DNA of 64,000 nucleotides, taken from assembly GCA_045110515.1 (NCBI GenBank), contig JBGCGD010000061.1:34248-98247 (forward strand). The letters run 5' to 3'. How positions within the stretch are numbered: position 1 is the first letter of the stretch; each line of letters begins with the position of its first letter. The notes below the pieces were generated by a model, which was not told the DNA's origin, ran no database searches, and was given only the letters and a program-made list of their open reading frames with translations. A program made the translations under genes and the position numbers. This DNA is from Granulosicoccus sp045110515 (GTDB taxonomy: Bacteria > Pseudomonadota > Gammaproteobacteria > Granulosicoccales > Granulosicoccaceae). Positions 53,398 through 61,926 of the stretch are shown piece after piece.

Positions 53398-54597
53398 ATG
53401 AATAATCGTTGTTTAACGGATAAAAAGAATACTGAACACTGTGCAACTATTTCCAAGTTGAGCATCAGACTTTTACTGGTGGCATGTGCACAAGTGATTT
53501 TCGCACCTGCCCAGGCGCAATCCTGCGCATTCCTTTGTCAAACTAATATCAACTATCAACACCCAACTTCAATACTGCAGTTTTCCAATAGTTTTCTTAA
53601 GGATGTTGAAAACAGCGCGCACACCGAATACACATCCAGACATAGATTCGATATCGTTCTGACCCAAGACGACTCAACGTTTACGATTTTCGATCATCTG
53701 GGTAATGAGCATATTTTCGTAAAAAGCGAAGCCGATATACTTCTCTCGCCCACACGCTCAGGCAGCTTCTTTTTTGAGGGCAACATTGGACATTGGACTG
53801 ACAATTCTGGCAACCACTATCAATTTCGAGGTTCCTATCTAACCCACTACACGGCTGCCAGTTTACAGACGCTGACTATGCAGTACGCCAATCGTAGACT
53901 TAGCTCAATAACAGATGAAAATGGCGACTCTGTGACGCTTCTATACGATGACGATGGACTTTCAGGGATAACGACACCAACTGACGAGTTCATTGATATG
54001 ACAGGGCACGAGTGCTTTTTAGAGGCTGATAACAGCCAAGCATGCGACACAGATGATAATCCTATTCCCGGTTTTAACAACCTGCCAAATTCTGCAGGCG
54101 CAACTCATATCGACATCAGACCTGCCTCATGCGAAAGCTACTTTATTGAATACTTTGGAACGCAACGCGGAACAGAAGTCGAAAACGCGCTTGCGCGAGC
54201 CACGCCCTACTCATCACTAACACCCACAATTAGATCCTACCCAATCATCGACTTCATTGACGGAAATAATCTGATTGTCGTGAGAAGCCGAGATATCGCT
54301 AACCCCTCCTTTAATGATCCAGAAAATCCGAATGCCCTGCTTTATCGACTCCTGCGCGACGGCCGTGAGATTCAAACCCGATTTATCACACCGTTAACGG
54401 AGAACGGTCAAGTTTCTACCACCGAAGAAGGCCAAACAACCACCATCCAACTAGGCGCCAACCCACCCAACATCACCCTACAACTCGTCATCCGCCACCA
54501 CATAGCCAGCCCCGCCCATTGGGCGCAAATTGCCCGGGCTCGTGCCGAGCTCCTATCAAAGTACGGTGTAGTGCTCGAAGTCGTCATAATCCCTTAA
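53398..54597 (+). CDS. Secreted protein with a YD/RHS-like repeat
   Basis: 399 residues from ATG 53398. A signal peptide ends at about APAQA (residue 40). Two RHS-type features follow: GHWTDNSGNHYQF near 131-143, and a YD-repeat unit at about 165-195 (RLSSITDENGDSVTLLYDDDGLSGI). The remaining half is unrecognised and ends in an alpha/beta segment (IARARAELLSKYGVVLEVVIIP). It lacks the many repeats of a full RHS shell and so may be a remnant or a small YD protein. It diverges from the Tad locus and its end precedes the rib operon riboswitch by about 87 bases. Confidence 0.72.
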   Translation: MNNRCLTDKKNTEHCATISKLSIRLLLVACAQVIFAPAQAQSCAFLCQTNINYQHPTSILQFSNSFLKDVENSAHTEYTSRHRFDIVLTQDDSTFTIFDHLGNEHIFVKSEADILLSPTRSGSFFFEGNIGHWTDNSGNHYQFRGSYLTHYTAASLQTLTMQYANRRLSSITDENGDSVTLLYDDDGLSGITTPTDEFIDMTGHECFLEADNSQACDTDDNPIPGFNNLPNSAGATHIDIRPASCESYFIEYFGTQRGTEVENALARATPYSSLTPTIRSYPIIDFIDGNNLIVVRSRDIANPSFNDPENPNALLYRLLRDGREIQTRFITPLTENGQVSTTEEGQTTTIQLGANPPNITLQLVIRHHIASPAHWAQIARARAELLSKYGVVLEVVIIP

Positions 54598-54632
54598 GAA
54601 TTTCTCGAAATTCAAAGCCCTATTGCCGATAC

Positions 54633-54660
54633 CTCCATTGCAAAATCTCCCACAATGGAG
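54633..54660 (+). repeat. 8-bp inverted repeat between the YD-repeat gene and the riboswitch
   Basis: CTCCATTG pairs with CAATGGAG across a 12-base spacer. It could end the YD-repeat transcript, but only a short TAGTTT follows and the spacer is long, so it is a weak terminator candidate. Confidence 0.35.
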
Positions 54661-54683
54661 TAGTTTCCTAAAATGTATCCAAC

Positions 54684-54840
54684 TTCGGGGCGGGGTGTAA
54701 TTCCCCACCGACGGTAGGGTAGCCTCCTTCAAGGGGCGCTACCAAGCCCGTGACCCGTAAAGCTTAGCCCCAAGGGGCTTGGCCCACGCGGTGGATCTGG
54801 TCAGATTCCAGAGCCGACGGTTAGAGTCCGGATGAGAGAG
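54684..54840 (+). promoter_or_regulatory. FMN riboswitch (RFN element)
   Basis: The conserved RFN core is clear: TTCGGGGCGGGGTGTAATTC, CCCACCGACGGTAG, GCCCGTGACCC, a variable stem-loop, GGTCAGATTCC, GAGCCGACGGTTAGAGTCC and GGATGAGAGA, closing the six-stem junction. FMN binding should reduce expression of the riboflavin genes that follow. Two hairpins lie downstream (54855-54882 and around GGTACC repeats at 54890-54910) without a T-run, so a translational mechanism or a non-classical terminator is more likely than a simple intrinsic terminator. Confidence 0.95.
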
Positions 54841-54976
54841 GTTGAACACTGACGCTGCATAAGGTCTATTTACGCCTTGCAGTTTGGCGGGTACCTGTAT
54901 GCGTGGTACCGGCCTACGGTGTGCGCTGCCGCCTCGAATAACAGATGTTTTGTCGTTATTGAGGTTTAAAGAAGCA

Positions 54977-56215
54977 GTGCCGTCACACGAACACTTCATC
55001 CAACGCGCGTTAGAGCTGGCAGTCCGGGGAACCGGTTGCACCAGCCCGAATCCGCTTGTGGGCAGTGTGGTGGTGCACAACGGGCGCATCATAGGTGAAG
55101 GCTGGCACGAGGTGTATGGAGAAGCCCACGCCGAGGTCAACGCGCTCAATGATGCTAGGCGGTTTATCCAATCTGATGAATTTTATAGCAGCAGCGACAA
55201 AACTGGCGATGAGCACATTGCCCAAACGTTCAGTGAATGCACACTCTACGTAACGCTCGAACCGTGTAATCACCACGGCTACACACCACCTTGCACTCAC
55301 GCCATTGTTAACGCGGGTATTAAACACGTCGTGTATGCACTAGAAGACCCGAACCCTAAAGCCGCTGGCGGCGCCGACTGGCTAAGGCAACAAGGCGTCT
55401 CCATTGTGACCGGTGTACTGGAAGACAAAGCACGTCACGTGAATCGATTCTTTCTAAAATACGTTGCCGACAAACTCCCGTTCGTTATTGCAAAGACCGC
55501 AACGAGTCTGGATGGAAGAATAGCCACTCGCACCGGGCACAGCCAATGGATAACAGGCCCAGCCGCACGTCAACGCGGCCATCAATTGCGACAGGCCGTT
55601 GATGCCATCATTGTCGGAAGCGGCACAGTACTCAGCGACGACCCCTCGTTAACGGTTCGCTTACCCGAAGATCTCTGCGCAGCTGAACTCGTACGTCACC
55701 CTCGCCCAGTTATTTTAGACACCGCAGGGCGCGTGCCTCTCACATCAAAACTACTCAATGGCTCGCTAGCTACAAAGGCTCTCATCATCACAACCAAGGC
55801 CATGAGTGAAGAACACCGTGAAGCGTTAGAAAGTCATGGACATGAAGTTGCAGTGGTTGGTCAAAATCGCAATGGCCCAGGCACTTGTCCGGTTGACACA
55901 TTGGCCGTACTAGGTGAACGCAAACTGCACAGCGTACTACTGGAAGGCGGCGCAATGGTTCACGGAACATTTCGCGACGCAGGCCTCATAGACGAAGTGT
56001 GGTCGTTTATCGCACCCTCGGTCATTGGCGGGCAGACAGCACCCTCCTCTTTTGCAGCCACGGGCAGTGACACGCTTGAACACGCAAGTGAGCTACACGA
56101 CGTACAAGTGGAGCACGTGGGTAATGACGTACTTATACGCGGGCTTGTATCGCCATCATCGTCACCTGATGCTGCGCAACGTACAACTGAACAATTAACA
56201 AATTTTAAGAGCTAA
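54977..56215 (+). CDS. ribD: Riboflavin biosynthesis deaminase/reductase RibD
   Basis: 412 residues from a GTG at 54977 with GAGG upstream; an ATG at 54899, in the loop of the GGTACC hairpin, would add 26 residues without family similarity. The N-terminal deaminase domain has the zinc ligands HAEVNAL and EPCNHHGYTPPCTHAI. The C-terminal reductase (about 160-390) has KTATSLDGRIAT, SGTVLSDDPSLTVR and LLEGGAMVHG. It performs the second and third steps after GTP ring opening. The gene is long compared with E. coli RibD (367). Confidence 0.93.
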   Translation: MPSHEHFIQRALELAVRGTGCTSPNPLVGSVVVHNGRIIGEGWHEVYGEAHAEVNALNDARRFIQSDEFYSSSDKTGDEHIAQTFSECTLYVTLEPCNHHGYTPPCTHAIVNAGIKHVVYALEDPNPKAAGGADWLRQQGVSIVTGVLEDKARHVNRFFLKYVADKLPFVIAKTATSLDGRIATRTGHSQWITGPAARQRGHQLRQAVDAIIVGSGTVLSDDPSLTVRLPEDLCAAELVRHPRPVILDTAGRVPLTSKLLNGSLATKALIITTKAMSEEHREALESHGHEVAVVGQNRNGPGTCPVDTLAVLGERKLHSVLLEGGAMVHGTFRDAGLIDEVWSFIAPSVIGGQTAPSSFAATGSDTLEHASELHDVQVEHVGNDVLIRGLVSPSSSPDAAQRTTEQLTNFKS

Positions 56216-56229
56216 AACCAACAACCGTT

Positions 56230-56883
56230 ATGTTTACTGGAATAGTTGAAGAACTGGGCAGTGTTAGAGAATGCCGCCGCGATGGAGATGGGTTTGCACT
56301 ATCCATCAATTGCAGCACGGTACTAGAGGGCACGATTCTCGGCGATAGTATTGCCGTTAACGGTGTTTGCCTGACCGTTACAGCTCTCGATGACAAAGGC
56401 TTTGTCACAGGACTTGCCCCGGAGACTCGCAAGCGTACCGACTTAGAAGCGCTGGTGCCGGGTTCCAAGGTTAACCTCGAACGGTCCGTCACACCTTCAA
56501 CGCGCATGGGCGGTCACTTTGTGCAAGGGCACGTGGATACCACAGGCACCATTAAGTCTTTTAAACGAGATGAAGACGCACTCTGGGTTGCCATCAGTGC
56601 GCCTGAGTCTGTCATGCGTTACATCGTGACTAAAGGCTATATAACGCTCGACGGCACAAGCTTAACCGTTGTGGATGTCGGCGACGACTGGTTCAGTGTC
56701 ACCTTGGTCGCCTACACACAAGCCCATATTGTTATGCCGCTAAAAAAGCCAGGTGACAAAATAAATATAGAAGTCGATGTATTGGGAAAGTATGTTGAAA
56801 GGCTTATTCAACACGGTGCAGCTCAGGCCCCCAAAGCATCGGGTATTAACGCTGAATTTCTAAAAGAGAACGGCTATGACTGA
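56230..56883 (+). CDS. ribE: Riboflavin synthase alpha subunit RibE
   Basis: 217 residues. The enzyme dismutates two lumazine molecules to riboflavin. It has two lumazine-binding repeats beginning with the catalytic N-terminus MFTGIVEELGSV; each repeat has its motif (GDSIAVNGVCLTV in the first, GYITLDGTSLTVVDV in the second), and MGGHFVQGHVDTTG joins them. It follows ribD by 14 bases and its 3' end overlaps ribBA by eight bases. Confidence 0.95.
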   Translation: MFTGIVEELGSVRECRRDGDGFALSINCSTVLEGTILGDSIAVNGVCLTVTALDDKGFVTGLAPETRKRTDLEALVPGSKVNLERSVTPSTRMGGHFVQGHVDTTGTIKSFKRDEDALWVAISAPESVMRYIVTKGYITLDGTSLTVVDVGDDWFSVTLVAYTQAHIVMPLKKPGDKINIEVDVLGKYVERLIQHGAAQAPKASGINAEFLKENGYD

Positions 56884-58150
56884 GTCACGTCTCTCATCGA
56901 TGGATGAGGCACTTGATGCTTATCGCTCAGGGAACATGGTTATCATTGTTGACGATGAAGACCGGGAGAACGAAGGCGATGTCGTATTGGCTGCTGAGTT
57001 TGCAACACCTGAAACCATAAACTTTATGGTGACGCACGCTAGAGGTTTAGTGTGCCTGGCTATGCGCGGTGCCCTGCTCGATCGTTTGAAAATACCCATG
57101 ATGGTGCCGCAATCGCAAAACCGCAGTGGTTTCGGGACTGGGTTTACCATCTCCGTTGAAGCAGTGAATGGCGTGTCCACCGGTATCTCTGCAGAGGATC
57201 GCTCGCACACCATTCACACACTGATAGACCCAAACACCACGCCAGACGACATTGCCATGCCGGGACATATTTTCCCGCTGAGAGCAAGAGACGGAGGTGT
57301 GTTGGAACGTCGTGGTCAAACGGAAGCCAGTGTTGATATGTCTGCTCTGGCAGGGTTAACGCCTGCCGGCATCATTTGCGAAGTGATGCGTGAAGACGGC
57401 ACCATGATGCGATTAGACGAACTACTGAAATTTGGCAAAGAGCATAACTTGCCAGTTATATCCGTAGAACAAATTGCCGAGTACCGATTACAACTGGGTC
57501 AGGGCAATATGGCAACTGCTGTCACAACAGACTCGCCACAAACTCAAACAGCAGAACCTCTGGCTATTGAAATAGGTCGCAGCGTTTTGCCCACCGCGCA
57601 TGGCACATTTGACTTTATCGTTTTCCGCGATCAGCAAGGCTTTGAACACAGCGCCTTGATTAAGGGTGATTTGCTCAATGAGCCGCCAATGGTTCGCATA
57701 CATTCCGAGTGCTTGACAGGTGATGCATTTGGCTCGCTACGCTGTGACTGTGGCCCCCAACTGCATACTGCAATGCAACAAATTGAAGACCGGGGTGATG
57801 GTGTCATTCTCTACCTAAGACAAGAAGGCAGAGGTATTGGATTGGGCAATAAAATCCGCGCCTATGCACTTCAAGATGAAGGCCGCGATACCGTCGATGC
57901 GAATCACGAACTAGGATTTCCAGCAGATGCTCGTACCTACGATGTCGCTGCAGAAATTCTTAAACAGTTAGGTTTAAACGCCATAAAGCTGATGAGTAAC
58001 AATCCGGCAAAACGCGAAGCGATTGAAGCGCTCGGCATTGAAATCGCTGAACGTATACCGTTGGCAATTGATGCGCAGTCTCACAACATGGCGTACCTTG
58101 AAACCAAAGCTAACCGCATGGGCCACAACTACCACGCAGATGATGTGTAA
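56876..58150 (+). CDS. ribBA: Bifunctional DHBP synthase/GTP cyclohydrolase II RibBA
   Basis: 424 residues. The N-terminal RibB half (about 1-205) has VDDEDRENEGD (metal/substrate acidic loop), RSHTIHTLIDP and DGGVLERRGQTEA and makes dihydroxybutanone phosphate. The C-terminal RibA half keeps the zinc Cys set in SECLTGDAFGSLRCDCG, plus LRQEGRGIGLGNKIRAY and LMSNNPAKREAIE, so it is not the degenerate RibA-like domain seen in many RibB fusions. Both precursor-supplying activities should be present. Confidence 0.95.
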   Translation: MTESRLSSMDEALDAYRSGNMVIIVDDEDRENEGDVVLAAEFATPETINFMVTHARGLVCLAMRGALLDRLKIPMMVPQSQNRSGFGTGFTISVEAVNGVSTGISAEDRSHTIHTLIDPNTTPDDIAMPGHIFPLRARDGGVLERRGQTEASVDMSALAGLTPAGIICEVMREDGTMMRLDELLKFGKEHNLPVISVEQIAEYRLQLGQGNMATAVTTDSPQTQTAEPLAIEIGRSVLPTAHGTFDFIVFRDQQGFEHSALIKGDLLNEPPMVRIHSECLTGDAFGSLRCDCGPQLHTAMQQIEDRGDGVILYLRQEGRGIGLGNKIRAYALQDEGRDTVDANHELGFPADARTYDVAAEILKQLGLNAIKLMSNNPAKREAIEALGIEIAERIPLAIDAQSHNMAYLETKANRMGHNYHADDV

Positions 58151-58213
58151 GCGCCATGGCGTTTACCAAACACGTCTGCGTTAACTTACAAAGACTTTAA
58201 CGAGAACACAACT

Positions 58214-58678
58214 ATGGCAAAAATCATCGAAGGTAGCCTCATTGGCACAGGCCTGAAAATCGGTATTGTCAGCACACGTTGGAACGACTTCATGGGCCAG
58301 CGCATGTTGGAAGGTGCCAAGGATGCCTTAGTGCGTCACGGCGTTAGTGATGACGATATCACCATCGCTATGGTGCCCGGCTGTTATGAAATCCCACTGG
58401 CCGCAAAGAAGATGGCAGAGAGTGGCAAGTACGATGCCCTCGTCTGTTTAGGGGTGTTGATCCGCGGTGGCACTATCCACTTCGAACTCATTGCCGGGGA
58501 AGCCAGCAAAGGTATTGGAAACACCTCATGGCAAACGGGTATCCCAACGGCCTTTGGTGTCATCACTACCGAGACCATGGAACAAGCTATTGAACGTGCG
58601 GGTAGTAAAGCCGGTAACAAGGGTGCTGAAGCTGCACTGGCAGCCGTTGAGATGGCAAACCTGCTTAAGGCAATCTAG
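58214..58678 (+). CDS. ribH: 6,7-dimethyl-8-ribityllumazine synthase RibH
   Basis: 154 residues. It condenses the pyrimidine and dihydroxybutanone phosphate to lumazine and forms icosahedral shells. Conserved segments are IVSTRWNDFMGQRMLEGA, VPGCYEIPLAAKKMAES, LVCLGVLIRGGTIHFELI and GIPTAFGVITTETMEQA. The active-site His (HFELI) and Arg pair are visible. It is preceded by ACGAGAACACAACT and ends the rib operon; no nusB follows, unlike many genomes. Confidence 0.95.
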   Translation: MAKIIEGSLIGTGLKIGIVSTRWNDFMGQRMLEGAKDALVRHGVSDDDITIAMVPGCYEIPLAAKKMAESGKYDALVCLGVLIRGGTIHFELIAGEASKGIGNTSWQTGIPTAFGVITTETMEQAIERAGSKAGNKGAEAALAAVEMANLLKAI

Positions 58679-58685
58679 TTTTTCA

Positions 58686-58722
58686 GGCAGCGCGCGTTAG
58701 CAATACTAGCTTGCGCGTTGCC
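58686..58722 (+). terminator. GC-rich hairpin between convergent ribH and the LysR gene
   Basis: GGCAGCGCGC pairs with GCGCGTTGCC (one G-T pair) around a 17-base loop. The right arm lies in the last codons of the LysR-type gene. There is no T-run on the plus side and only A-rich sequence on the minus side, so termination efficiency is uncertain; it may protect or separate the two 3' ends. Confidence 0.4.
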
Positions 58723-59668
58723 TCTTCTGCATTTGGTCAGTCGCAACCTCTGCTTCTAACCAACGCTTAAACGCAACCACGTGTTCTGCATCGGTTGAGT
58801 CCTCCAGCGATATCACGTAGTAAGCCTGAGCCAATTCAACACTATGATCGAAGGGTATAACCAAACGCCCTTTATTGAGATCATCCATGGCTAGCTGTTC
58901 AAGGCTTAACACCACACCTTGTGATTCAACGGCTGCCGCGAGTGCTAAAGATACCCGGTTAAAGAATAACCCTCGGCTACCATCAACCGAATCAACGCCA
59001 ACAGCGTGAAGCCAATTCGACCACGTGGGACGCCCTTCATAAGGTGTCTCATCGTGCAGCAGTGTGTGATGCACTAATTCTGCAGGCGAACGCAAGGGCT
59101 TGCTTTTATCTTTGAGCAAAGACGGCGAACAAAGCGGCAGAGCATCGACACTCATAAGCTGCTCCACCCGGCAGCCCGGGTAATGGCCACGACCGAAGCG
59201 GATAGCTACGTCTACATTGTGACGCCTCAAAATGTCCTCACTTAACGATGGGGACATGACATCGGTATCTATCAACTCCGCACTGGCCGAGATTCGCAAA
59301 TCTATTTCAGGGTGTAGATCTACAAAATGGCGCATACGCGGCATGAGCCATTTGGAGGCAAAAGACGGTGCCATCCAGACATCCAGTACTTGTTTGTCCG
59401 GGGTCGACTTAATCTGATCGACAGCATCGTTTACATGCCGGAAACCATCCTGCAATTTGCTCAAGCCGGATTTGCCAGCCGCTGTGAGCACCAGACCCTT
59501 GTTTAAGCGGTGAAACAGCTGCACCCCCATCAGATCCTCTAACATTCGGATCTGTTGGCTGACCGCAGCTGGCGTCACGTTTAACTCCTCTGCAGCTTTC
59601 GCAAAACTTTCGTGTCTCGCTGCAACTTCGAACGCATTTAGCGCATTTAATGGAAGTGACCGTGCCAT
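58706..59668 (-). CDS. LysR-type regulator, GcvA-like
   Basis: 320 residues from the ATG at 59668 (a TTG two codons upstream is weaker). The N-terminal winged-helix pattern LNAFEVAARHESFAKAAEELNVTPAAVSQQIRMLED is typical of the GcvA/AmpR branch of LysR regulators. The effector domain (about 95-300) includes WLMPRMRHFVDLHPEIDLRIS. The target is unknown: it diverges from a DUF1127 gene 210 bases away and converges with ribH, so no obvious metabolic target is near. Confidence 0.9.
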   Translation of the reverse strand: MARSLPLNALNAFEVAARHESFAKAAEELNVTPAAVSQQIRMLEDLMGVQLFHRLNKGLVLTAAGKSGLSKLQDGFRHVNDAVDQIKSTPDKQVLDVWMAPSFASKWLMPRMRHFVDLHPEIDLRISASAELIDTDVMSPSLSEDILRRHNVDVAIRFGRGHYPGCRVEQLMSVDALPLCSPSLLKDKSKPLRSPAELVHHTLLHDETPYEGRPTWSNWLHAVGVDSVDGSRGLFFNRVSLALAAAVESQGVVLSLEQLAMDDLNKGRLVIPFDHSVELAQAYYVISLEDSTDAEHVVAFKRWLEAEVATDQMQKRQRAS

Positions 59669-59878
59669 AAGCAATTTCTCAATAAGTTTCGCTAAGGCAT
59701 GCGAAAAGAAAATGTCGTTTGTCTCGCAGCCAGTAGATCTCTAGATTAAAGCCTAGACATCAGTGACTGCGATGACCCGAAACTCGTAACACCGAAATCG
59801 GTAAAGGTTGAGTTTGCAGGTTCCCGAGTCATGTATTGATGAAAAACATTTATAAGTGCTTACCAGCGAGGCAATACG

Positions 59879-60214
59879 ATGACATTATTTCGACGAATTT
59901 TAAACAACTATGAAAACTTCATGATCCGTAAGGGACGAGAAGAAGCAAGACACATACTGCTCACTCGTTCTGACCGAGCGTTAGAAGACCTAGGGTTCTC
60001 GAGATATTTGCTCGAATCGGGCATTGAAGCATGGCCATGGAGCGCCCCTACTGAAGACTCCATGAATTCATTGTCGCAAAAGCAACAAGCCATTACAGAG
60101 CTGAAGGCTTTGGATAACAAAGACTTACAAGACCTGGGAATATCGCGCGGTGAAATAGTCGAATCGGTAGAACACGGTCGCGAAGGTATCGAGCAGGAAA
60201 GAAAAGTTGCGTAA
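59879..60214 (+). CDS. Protein with two DUF1127-like motifs
   Basis: 111 residues. Two short copies of the DUF1127 (YjiS-like) pattern are visible: SDRALEDLGFSRYLLESG near residues 31-48 and LDNKDLQDLGISRGEIVESVEHG near 78-100, joined by a Gln-rich hydrophilic segment. Single-copy DUF1127 proteins are usually 45-80 residues and are often small stress- or nutrient-linked RNA-binding-like proteins. A tandem form is less common. The N-terminus FRRILNNYENFMIRKGREEAR is basic. The divergent GcvA-like gene may regulate it. Confidence 0.75.
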   Translation: MTLFRRILNNYENFMIRKGREEARHILLTRSDRALEDLGFSRYLLESGIEAWPWSAPTEDSMNSLSQKQQAITELKALDNKDLQDLGISRGEIVESVEHGREGIEQERKVA

Positions 60215-60327
60215 CATTACGCTTTGCAACTCACTAGGCTGTGGATCGATGATTAGCGGCATTGCCGGTTACTGATCGATCCTTGCCCCAAGCCGCCCAC
60301 TTAAAGGGCGCACTACAGATAGAGTCC

Positions 60328-60927
60328 CTATTTCACTAAACGCGGCTTAGCCGACTTAGGCTCTCGACCCAAAGCATAGAACTCATCGTTGGGCATCATG
60401 TCCGTTAACCCCGCCATACGGTTGGACAGTGCGAAGAATGCGGCGATAGCACCAATATCCCAAATGTCCTCTGTACTGAATCCGTGATCGCGCAGTTCGT
60501 CGAAATCATCGTCAGACACTTCAGCGGCCTGATCACAAATGAGGCACGCAAAGTCGAGCATCGCCATCTGTCGTTGGGATATCTCTGCCCGTGTGTAATC
60601 TGTCGCGAGTTGCTCTGCCAAGCGCGGATTCTTCTCACGAATTCTGACGATAGCGCCGTGCGCCACAACGCAGTAAAGACAGCTGTTCATAGCAGAGGTT
60701 ACGACAACGATCATTTCGCGCTCGCCTTTGGAAAGCCCGCTTTGCTTCTCCATTAACGCATCGTGGTAGCTAAAAAACGCACGAAACTCGTCCGGGCGGT
60801 GTGCTAGCACCCTAAATACATTAGGCACAAACCCCGACTTCTCAGACACACTTTCGATACGACTGCGGATGTCTTCAGGCAGGGACTCAATAGGAGGCAC
60901 GGGAAAACGCGATTGTGAATCACTCAT
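60328..60927 (-). CDS. AhpD-like peroxidase-related protein (carboxymuconolactone decarboxylase fold)
   Basis: 199 residues from the ATG at 60927; the GTG at 60939 is tied to a poorer site. The AhpD-like motif is CLYCVVAHG around residue 85, with the CxxC pair and His needed for thiol peroxidase-type chemistry. LSKGEREMIVVVTSAMN before it and MAMLDFACLIC after it match the uncharacterised peroxidase-related family. It may detoxify peroxides with a dihydrolipoyl or thioredoxin-like partner. It sits 89 bases downstream of the aldolase gene, same strand, so cotranscription is possible. Confidence 0.82.
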   Translation of the reverse strand: MSDSQSRFPVPPIESLPEDIRSRIESVSEKSGFVPNVFRVLAHRPDEFRAFFSYHDALMEKQSGLSKGEREMIVVVTSAMNSCLYCVVAHGAIVRIREKNPRLAEQLATDYTRAEISQRQMAMLDFACLICDQAAEVSDDDFDELRDHGFSTEDIWDIGAIAAFFALSNRMAGLTDMMPNDEFYALGREPKSAKPRLVK

Positions 60928-61016
60928 GGAAGGCAACACCTTTTGTCTGGATGTCCCATTGTGACCCTTGGCGGGGCAACTGTCAGCAGTAATCGCAGGT
61001 GGTTTCGAATGCCACC

Positions 61017-61676
61017 TTATTCGGTTGGCTTTTGTACCTGCCCGTAGTTTTTGAAACGCTCAATCACTCGTTCCATTTCATCATCTGGCAAGACAATCAT
61101 GTCACCGGCCAATTTGGCGAAGTAATACATTTTAGACAATGTCTCCAGCTCAACAGCAGCCCACATGGCATTGTCCAAATCGCGGCCACCAGCGATCATG
61201 CCGTGGTTAGCCAACAAGCAGCCAGTGCGATTTTCCATCGCCTTTAAAATGCTGACTGACAAAGCCGGTGTGCCGAACGTTTCATAGTCCGCACATACGA
61301 CAGAGTTGCCCCCAAACGCTGCAATCATGTAGTGGCAGGCAGGAATATGACTACGAGAAATAGATACGATGGTGGCGTACATAGAGTGAGTATGCACAAT
61401 AGCGTTTAGTTCAGGCTTGTTGCGCAGAATAGCTTTGTGAAATCCCCATTCTGAAGACGGCTTACAAGGTCCATCCCATTCTTTCTCGTCATTGTTCAAG
61501 GACATTCGGGCGATGTCCTCAGGTACTAGATCTTCATAGGCGATGCCGCTCGGGGTAATCAGCATATCCCCCTCAAATCGTGCACTGATGTTGCCGGAGG
61601 TTCCTTGATTTAAACCAGTGGCATTCATTTTTAAGCACAGATCGATAATTTTCTGGCGAACTTCGTTCTCAGTCAT
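61017..61676 (-). CDS. Class II aldolase/adducin family protein, fuculose-phosphate aldolase-like
   Basis: 219 residues. Zinc-binding and catalytic residues match FucA: the Glu in PSSEWGFH, the His pair in VHTHSMYATIVS and a third His in LLANHGMIAGG. Class II aldolases cleave fuculose-1-phosphate or related sugar phosphates to dihydroxyacetone phosphate and lactaldehyde. No fucI or fucK is in the window, so another substrate is plausible. Length is close to E. coli FucA (215). It diverges from lexA across a 250-base region. Confidence 0.87.
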   Translation of the reverse strand: MTENEVRQKIIDLCLKMNATGLNQGTSGNISARFEGDMLITPSGIAYEDLVPEDIARMSLNNDEKEWDGPCKPSSEWGFHKAILRNKPELNAIVHTHSMYATIVSISRSHIPACHYMIAAFGGNSVVCADYETFGTPALSVSILKAMENRTGCLLANHGMIAGGRDLDNAMWAAVELETLSKMYYFAKLAGDMIVLPDDEMERVIERFKNYGQVQKPTE

Positions 61677-61868
61677 TAACTGTTCAGCAATCTAATCGGG
61701 ATGCACGTATATTGTCAGAAACGTCATGCCATTTCAAAGTCTACCGGCGCAGAATCGTTAACCCGTTAGATTCTTATTCACCAGAGTATGACCGCGACGA
61801 CTCTTCACAGCTTGAACGAGCCCTGCACGTTATACGGATTTGGCTGACTGCCTTGTAAACAGTAACAG

Positions 61869-61900
61869 TTGCATTTCCCAACAACTGTAAATATACTCAG
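61869..61900 (+). promoter_or_regulatory. lexA promoter overlapped by a LexA (SOS) box
   Basis: TTGCAT at 61869-61874 and TATACT at 61892-61897 are separated by exactly 17 bases, a good sigma-70 promoter. CTGTAAATATACTCAG at 61885-61900 fits the CTG-N10-CAG LexA box of gammaproteobacteria, with one mismatch in the right ACAG half. Because the box covers the -10, LexA would block its own promoter. Confidence 0.8.
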
Positions 61901-61926
61901 GACTCGATAATGAAGGGATGATCGTC

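Noticed and set aside
61840..61856. Second possible LexA box (CTG-N9-CAG) upstream of lexA
   Set aside because: Spacing is nine, not ten, bases and it lacks the CTGT/ACAG flanks.
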